Part shown: positions 58,801 to 64,000 of the stretch, piece after piece
How the letters are laid out: every line of letters starts with the position of its first letter
Position numbering within the stretch: position 1 is the stretch's first letter
NCBI GenBank assembly: GCA_015499995.1
Contig: JADNRV010000007.1
Span: 310,001-374,000 of the forward strand
Length of the DNA: 64,000 nucleotides
From: Flammula alnicola
Taxonomy: Eukaryota > Basidiomycota > Agaricomycetes > Agaricales > Strophariaceae
Reading direction: 5' to 3'
The notes under the pieces: generated by a model
Seen by the model: the letters and a program-made list of their open reading frames with translations, nothing else
The model's database searches: none
What the model was told of the DNA's origin: nothing
Position numbers and translations under genes: made by a program

Positions 58801-60162
58801 CTACGACGACCAGGATCGCAACAATATCGCGACAAATTTGGCCTTCCACTCCATGAATCCCTTGGAAGAAAGATTGACTGCGATATCTAACGTTACTGGC
58901 CAGTGATCCGATAGATTGAAGTCTTTCAGTTCGTATCTGATCACACAGGAATCGGCTTTCTCCAACACAGTTCGCGAAACCTATGGGACATCGTCATGGA
59001 TAACCATCTAAAACGATCTCGAACTCACAATGAATGAATCCAATCGCCAGGATCCATATTTAGTGCTGGAATGCCTGTTGTGTGTATATGCTTCTTCGAA
59101 TTTAGACCATTGCAAAGAGGCAAACGAACTCACGTGTATTCTTCATCTGCTGGATGTAAATGTCGCCAGACGTCTACTAAGACCGGTTCTTCAGAGCCTT
59201 CCGGATGCAGGATTGTAGCAAGGCCATTCCGCTCTTCTTCTGACAGACCGCTCATCTCACCCCAGAGGGCCCTGGCCGTGCCATCAAGGTCTGCTGGCTG
59301 AGTTAAAACCTTGTTTTATGCTGACATCTTTTGTCTGACCTTTCTTGCTCATTATGCATTGAAGTCTCCTGCCCAGATAACGGGCTTCTTGGCCTCAAGT
59401 TCTCGCAAATGAACCCTCAAAGCATCATTGTATTTTCGTTTAAGGTCCATTGTCTACAAGGCGTTGAATCCTCCAAGTTTGCAATATAATATAGGGTCCT
59501 CTCACCTTGAAGTTCTCTCCTGAATTTGGGACGTATGTCCCAATAACGAACACATCTTCAAACTCTAGTTCGACATAACCTGTATTATAAACAAGAAACT
59601 TAGGATACGATGGATATCTATGAAATTGGAAACTTACGGCCGGACGATTCTTCCCACTCCGGAAGTCCTATGGCTGTTCGCAGCGGCTTGAACTTGGAGA
59701 GAACCGCCGTTCCCGCTAAAGTCTTCAATAAGCGTGGTGATTCTTAAGAAATATCGAGAACATTACCGTGTCCAGGATGTAGGTCTACTCCCCAGTATTG
59801 GTACTTAATTTCGAATTATTAGACAGAAAATCTTTTCTACATTTACTCACCTTGAAACGCGTTTTCAAGCACATGAGATCGGCTTTTCCTTTCGAATATT
59901 TCGTTTCGGTTAGAATAAGTATGGTAGGGTCTTCAGCTTCCAAGTATTTCTTGAGTATTTTCTCGTTGACAGACATAATTCCGTTAACATTCCAGGTAAT
60001 AAGACGGGTGCACGCGTCGACCTTTGGTTTAAAGGAAAAAGACGCGCTGGGTGAGGAGTCCGATGCCACGTTCGACGCCGTGCGACGTGCAAAGAAGTCA
60101 ACTTTGGGTTTCTTCGACGCGTCCAGAGCGTTACTTGCTGTTGATTTGCGCTTGAGAGACAT
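58801..60162 (-). CDS. AP endonuclease of the exonuclease III (APE1) family
   Basis: Start ATG 60162-60160 with a Lys-rich leader (MSLKRKSTASNALDASKKPK), probably a nuclear localisation signal. Catalytic motifs appear in order: LITWNVNGI (Asn), LILTETKYSKGK (Glu), VIGTYVPNSGEN, VIWAGDFN (Asp, Asn), YGSWRLDSFIVS, and SDHWPVTLDI (the catalytic His) near the C-terminus; stop 58803-58801. About eight exons. One junction is unusual: after GDFN no GT donor exists, and the best in-phase junction starts with GC at 59357-59356. The enzyme cuts DNA at abasic sites in base excision repair. It is convergent with LSM5 (86 bp between stops) and divergent from bS16m across 227 bp. Confidence 0.88.
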
Positions 60163-60389
60163 AATAGTACAGTAAAAGTGAGGCAGTGTTCCCTCAGAGG
60201 TGCAATAAGTTAGCAGAGTATGGGTACGCGTCCAAGATGAACATTGAACGTTGAACTATGACATTTCTTAGGACGCGTCTTGTCACGTGCCGCTAAATTG
60301 GGATTTTTCGTGGACAAGTTGCTCTCTCCGACTCTAGACTCTCGGACTCTATCAACGACTTCCTCAGAGCACGCAGGACCTCCACCATC
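60163..60389. promoter_or_regulatory. divergent promoter between the AP endonuclease and mrps16
   Basis: 227 bp between two outward-facing start codons. Contains TCACGTG (60284-60290), a bHLH-type E-box; regulation by it is inference. Confidence 0.45.
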
Positions 60390-60764
60390 ATGCCTATCCG
60401 ACTTCGAATGGCCTTGCATGGCACCCGACATAACAAGGTCTTCCACATTGTCGCCATCAATAACACACTACGGCGCGACGCCAAACCTGCGGAACTCTTG
60501 GGCATCTACAACCCGCATGACAGGGATTTGAATGGAGTCCGGCTGGTTAGATGGAGTGTCGACAGGATACACTATTGGCTGGGTGTTGGAGCTAAGCCTA
60601 GTCAGTCTGTGGTTAAGTTGTTGGAGCGGGTAGCTTTGTTCTGGCGCATATGTTCTGCCTCATCTTCTGACTGTTTCTAGGGAGGAATTATTGCACCAGG
60701 TTCACCATATCATTCGAAGGCTACTCAGCCTAAACACCCTGTGACTGAGATCAACCCAAGCTGA
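60390..60764 (+). CDS. mrps16: mitochondrial ribosomal protein bS16m
   Basis: Start ATG 60390: MPIRLRMALHGTRHNKVFHI, then LLGIYNP and VEWSVDRIHYW-like RWSVDRIHYWLGVGAKPSQS with VVKLLER, the bS16 pattern. An intron at about 60627-60680 (donor GTAGCTTTG, acceptor TTTCTAG) joins to GGIIAPGSPYHSK..; stop 60762-60764. About 106 residues, as expected for a small-subunit mitochondrial ribosomal protein. Reading through the intron gives an unrelated Cys/Ser tail, which is rejected. Confidence 0.9.
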
Positions 60765-61011
60765 AAACCAAAAGCGCTAAGTCTGCGCCAACACCTCCGA
60801 CCGAATCCTAATTCGACATTGCAAACTACATACACCCCAATACGATTCGCAGGCAGGCAGTATTCGTCAGTTCATTGATAGTTCTCTATATAGGGGAGAG
60901 GATGCGAACATATACGATCTCAGCAGACGATAGTTGGTGTCTCCAAGACGGCTGCACCGAAATACCACTACCATTAATCATCTGACTATCTATCATGTCA
61001 AACGACAATAA

Positions 61012-61885
61012 TCAAGTAGATGTTAGGAGCTTTTCAATCTCAGTGTGCCCGGCCTCTTGCGACAGTTCCAGCGGAGAGAGATTGTCGGGGTCCTTAAAGG
61101 AGAAAAACGAAATTTAGACGTCTTCCTGGCAGTGAATACCGCGTCAAGTTATTACCTTAATATTTCGATCAGCACCTCTCTGCAGGAGAAGGTTGACAAT
61201 CTCAGTATTTCCCCGGTCACAAGCAAGATGAATTGGTGCATATCCCTGGAGGAGATGTTCATGCATAGCACAAGGAAAGAATTGAATGCTCACAAATTCA
61301 TCCAAGGCGTCCAAGTCTGTTCCGGGCGTTCGTCCAATAGTGTAGTTAATCCCGATATATCATTTGACAGAGCAAGTCCATGTACAGTGTTGTCAAGTAC
61401 TTTCGGAGGCGGTGCGATTGAACTGACGGAGACTCCCAACCCACCTCCATCTCCCCTAGAGCTTCCCCCGCTAGAAGATCCATTATCTGAGTCCCATATA
61501 TCTTCATCGGTGGAAGACTTGGATTCTTTCTTGGGTTGGACTTCTGCTAGTTCCGTCCACCCTAAACTTCGTGCAATCTCAAGGTATCTTTGCTCTACTT
61601 CATTTGCCTGTTCGTATTTTTTGCCCACTGCAGCCCATGCGTCCCACTTGGCTCTTCCGGTCATGTCAAATATTGATGGGCGAGAAGCCGAGGGCATCCG
61701 TGAGGATGTTAGATACTTGAACAATCCGTACAACTGTCCGATTGGTTAGGATGTTGAAAAGCTAGGACGCAGACGAAGACATAGACCTCAAGCTTGGTGG
61801 AAGAAGATACTTGAGCTAGAGATGAAGCAGAAGACAGATAGGCAGCAGCATTATGGAAATTCGATGATGGCCGTATGATGGACAT
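61012..61885 (-). CDS. acyl-CoA-binding protein with ankyrin repeats (ACBD6-like), possible frameshift
   Basis: Start ATG 61885-61883 (FHNAAAYLSSASSLAQVSSS), an intron, then LYGLFKYLTSSRMPSASRPS and KWDAWAAVGKKYEQANEVEQ, the acyl-CoA-binding domain with its YxLYKQAT-like and W-x-A-W signatures. An acidic Ser-rich linker follows, then ankyrin-type sequence: VHGLALSNDISGLTTLLDE, after one frame change DLDALDEF, then GYAPIHLACDRGNTEIVNLL and SPLELSQEAGHTEIEKLL; stop 61014-61012. The frame change near 61325 is unexplained by a good GT..AG intron, so this copy may carry a one-base lesion. The family binds long-chain acyl-CoA esters. Confidence 0.8.
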
Positions 61886-61994
61886 TTAAGATAAAGCGCC
61901 CGTCGTTGTGTAAAGTACAGCACGGACGTACATTACTGTGGTAAATAACTACTGGAATACCATTCTATTACATAAGCCAATGATCATCACACCC

Positions 61995-63491
61995 TCAAGC
62001 CAAGCCAGCTGCTTGCATTGCCTATTGATACAAATTTCTCAGCAAGAAATCGACAGAGGGAATGGAGGATAACCAACCTTCAGCATCTCTATACCAATCT
62101 TAGCAGGGCTGTCGGTGACAATGACACCAGCTTTCTCCAGAGCCCTCACTTTATCTATAGCTGCGCCTAGAGAAAATCGTATTTCGTGAGATTTACAAAA
62201 TAAAGCGTTCATCGGATTGACTTGCCTTTGCCTCCGGAGATGATCGCACCTGCGTGTCCCATACGACGACCTGGAGGGGCAGTACGACCGGCAATAAAGC
62301 CAATGACCGGCTTAGGTTTACTTCTAGTTTTGTTGTATTTTTCAAGATATTCTGCAGCTTCCTCTTCCATAGATCCACCGATTTCCCCAATAATAACAAT
62401 GCCTATAAATTGTGGTGTTAAAATAAAATCGAGGATTGTAGAATCAAGAAGCCCACCTTCTGTGTTGGGGTCATCGAGGAACACTTTGATGACGTCAATA
62501 TGTTGTGTTCCTGGGAAAGGATCTCCTCCAATTCCAACACAGAGGGACTGTCCGAGGCCGACATCGGTGGTCTGGGCGACAGCTTCGTATGTTAATGTTC
62601 CCGAACGAGAGACAATACCTGCGGTAGTGTTAGAAAGAATATTTGCTTTATGAAAATTAATCAACAATTAATCAACTCACCGATTGTTCCTGGTTTGTGG
62701 ACGTGACCAGGTTGAATACCCATTTTGCATCCCAGAGGGTTGATGACTATAAACAGATTATAAATGAATTGTTGGGATGGTGTGACGGCTGAAGGGATAG
62801 GCTTACTTCCAGGACAATTGGGGCCAACGAGGCGAGAGCGCGATTGGCTTTTGAGTGCATTCACGACCTATTGTAAGGAATGATGACGCGTCCATGGTTA
62901 AAAGGCAAAGGTTGTACTGACACGAATCTCATCCGCCTGAGGAATGCCCTCTGTTATACAGACGATGAGTCCAATCTCGTTTTCGATGGCCTCGATAATT
63001 GCGTCGGCAGCAGTTGGTGGTGGGACATAGAGAATGCTCGCGTCTGGTTTCGTCGCGGCCACGGCCTAGTGATATGTTCAAGGTATTTGCAGAGGCAGAC
63101 TTCGAGATTACGCACTTCACGAACGGTCCCAAACACTGGCAATCCGAGATGGGTTTGCCCGGCCTTCTTCGGCGAAACACCTCCAACCATCTTCGTGCCA
63201 TATGCAAGAGCCTCAGCTACATGAAACGTCCCCTGGAAGAGTTCAAGCCCAAACGCGACAGGTTTGCAGAAGGTCTACGAACCGTCTTTCCAGTAAGTCC
63301 TTGGCATAACACCCTGGTATCTTTGTGGATGAGGAGATTGCGAATGGTATCATCGTAGCTATTGCGTGCAGCAGATTGAGAGAACGTCCGGCGTCCAACT
63401 TTGGACCCCTGTAATTAGCACAATGTTATGAGAGTTGCGCGTCAAACGACTTACCACTACCAGTTAATGAGCGGCCAGCATGGCGAAGCAT
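61995..63491 (-). CDS. lsc1: succinyl-CoA ligase, alpha subunit, mitochondrial
   Basis: Start ATG 63491-63489 ([11 protein letters not shown], a short basic mitochondrial leader). Exons read: [133 protein letters not shown]. The phospho-His active site is in [14 protein letters not shown] final small exon encodes AMQAAGLA; stop 61997-61995. About 330 residues over eight exons. The enzyme makes GTP or ATP from succinyl-CoA in the TCA cycle. Confidence 0.94.
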
Positions 63492-63834
63492 CTTAGTAAT
63501 CCTCAAGGAATCTTTCGGTGGCAGAGGAACTTGAAGAACAGGTTAGCAAAGGTCAGCAAACAAGTGACTGTGCGTTGGCACATTCATTTCGGAAGCAATT
63601 AGATTCCAAAAACAGCAAGTCGGCAATGGTTACCCCGGACTCGTCGGTCCAAGTATGAATAATGAGGCATTACACAGAGAAAAGCACATGTTTGGCAAGT
63701 AGTACTAAGTTTTGATTGGACGCTTGCACGAATAATTACCCCTTTGAAATGACAGAATATTTACCTATGATTACTGTAATACTATTACAGGTGTCCGTGC
63801 GAATAAGGATCGAATTGACTTTATCTTTGGATGC
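63492..63834. other. intergenic region at the right edge
   Basis: 343 bp, no supported gene; probably the succinyl-CoA ligase promoter and the 3' flank of the next minus-strand gene. Confidence 0.4.
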
Positions 63835-63934
63835 TTAGATTCCGTTCCTCCTTCTATCACGAGCCTTTCTTGATGCACGATCGAATGCAAGAATCGCATA
63901 TTTGACCTTGTCATATTGCCTGGTATTAACAGCA
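63835..63934 (-). CDS. last exon of an unrecognised minus-strand gene
   Basis: A pyrimidine-rich CTTTAG acceptor at about 63940-63935 leads into an open frame to TAA 63837-63835. It encodes VNTRQYDKVKYAILAFDRAS and then a basic tail (KARDRRRNGI). The charged C-terminus and splice site support a real gene whose 5' part lies beyond the window. No family recognised. Confidence 0.4.
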
Positions 63935-64000
63935 CTAAAGTGAAGAGTTCAGCAATGTATTTCGAAGAGAAAAGACATGAATCAAACTGACGTGGTGACT

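Overview
The window is nuclear DNA from a basidiomycete fungus, most likely a mushroom-forming Agaricomycete. Genes have many short introns (about 45-70 bp, GT..AG, often with a CTAAC/CTGAC-like branch site), are closely packed on both strands, and include families typical of Agaricomycetes: Plavaka-type transposases, DUF6532, and Ser/Thr-rich single-pass membrane proteins. No rRNA, tRNA or CRISPR was found. All functional names come from reading the translated sequence against remembered family features; no database search was run.

Layout. 1-3.6 kb: the start of a minus-strand gene running off the left edge, a gene-poor stretch, and a small transposon derivative (element B, 2136-3571). 4.2-7.8 kb: two minus-strand housekeeping genes, a Nudix hydrolase with a C-terminal membrane segment and a UGO1-like mitochondrial carrier protein. 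7.8-30.2 kb: an accessory island between UGO1-like and NPL4. It holds three decayed copies of a membrane-protein gene (two in tandem, one at 28-29.8 kb), a dead Plavaka transposase gene, an EST1/SMG6-like pseudogene with a PIN domain, a long deaminase-like gene, a 7-kb transposon (element A) and a duplicated scrap of the NPL4 3' end. 30.2-63.9 kb: a dense block of conserved genes: NPL4, SPC7/KNL1, a Ser-rich coiled-coil protein, ALG10, an F-box-like protein, a secreted Ser/Thr-rich protein, COX13 (COX6A), RPN2, a D-2-hydroxyacid dehydrogenase, a cytochrome P450, importin alpha, LSM5, an AP endonuclease, mitochondrial ribosomal protein bS16m, an acyl-CoA-binding/ankyrin protein, succinyl-CoA ligase alpha, and the end of one more gene at the right edge.

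The main result is element A (19930-26927). It has 14-bp terminal inverted repeats starting CATCAGG, a 2-bp target duplication (CA/CA), a Plavaka-type transposase gene on the minus strand and a divergently transcribed DUF6532 gene on the plus strand. It sits inside the last exon of the deaminase-like gene: if the element and one CA are ignored, the reading frame continues without a break for 54 further codons on the far side (26930-27093). The gene now ends on a stop codon supplied by the transposon. Element B has the same terminal repeats and its own 2-bp duplication (GC/GC), so two independent insertions define the ends of the family, and element A places the DUF6532 gene inside the mobile unit as cargo.

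The genes in the right half are ordinary single-copy eukaryotic functions (ER glycosylation, proteasome, respiration, TCA cycle, nuclear import, mRNA decay/splicing, DNA repair). Several are paired head to head over 200-370 bp (NPL4/SPC7, ALG10/F-box, COX13/RPN2, AP endonuclease/bS16m) and so probably share promoter regions.
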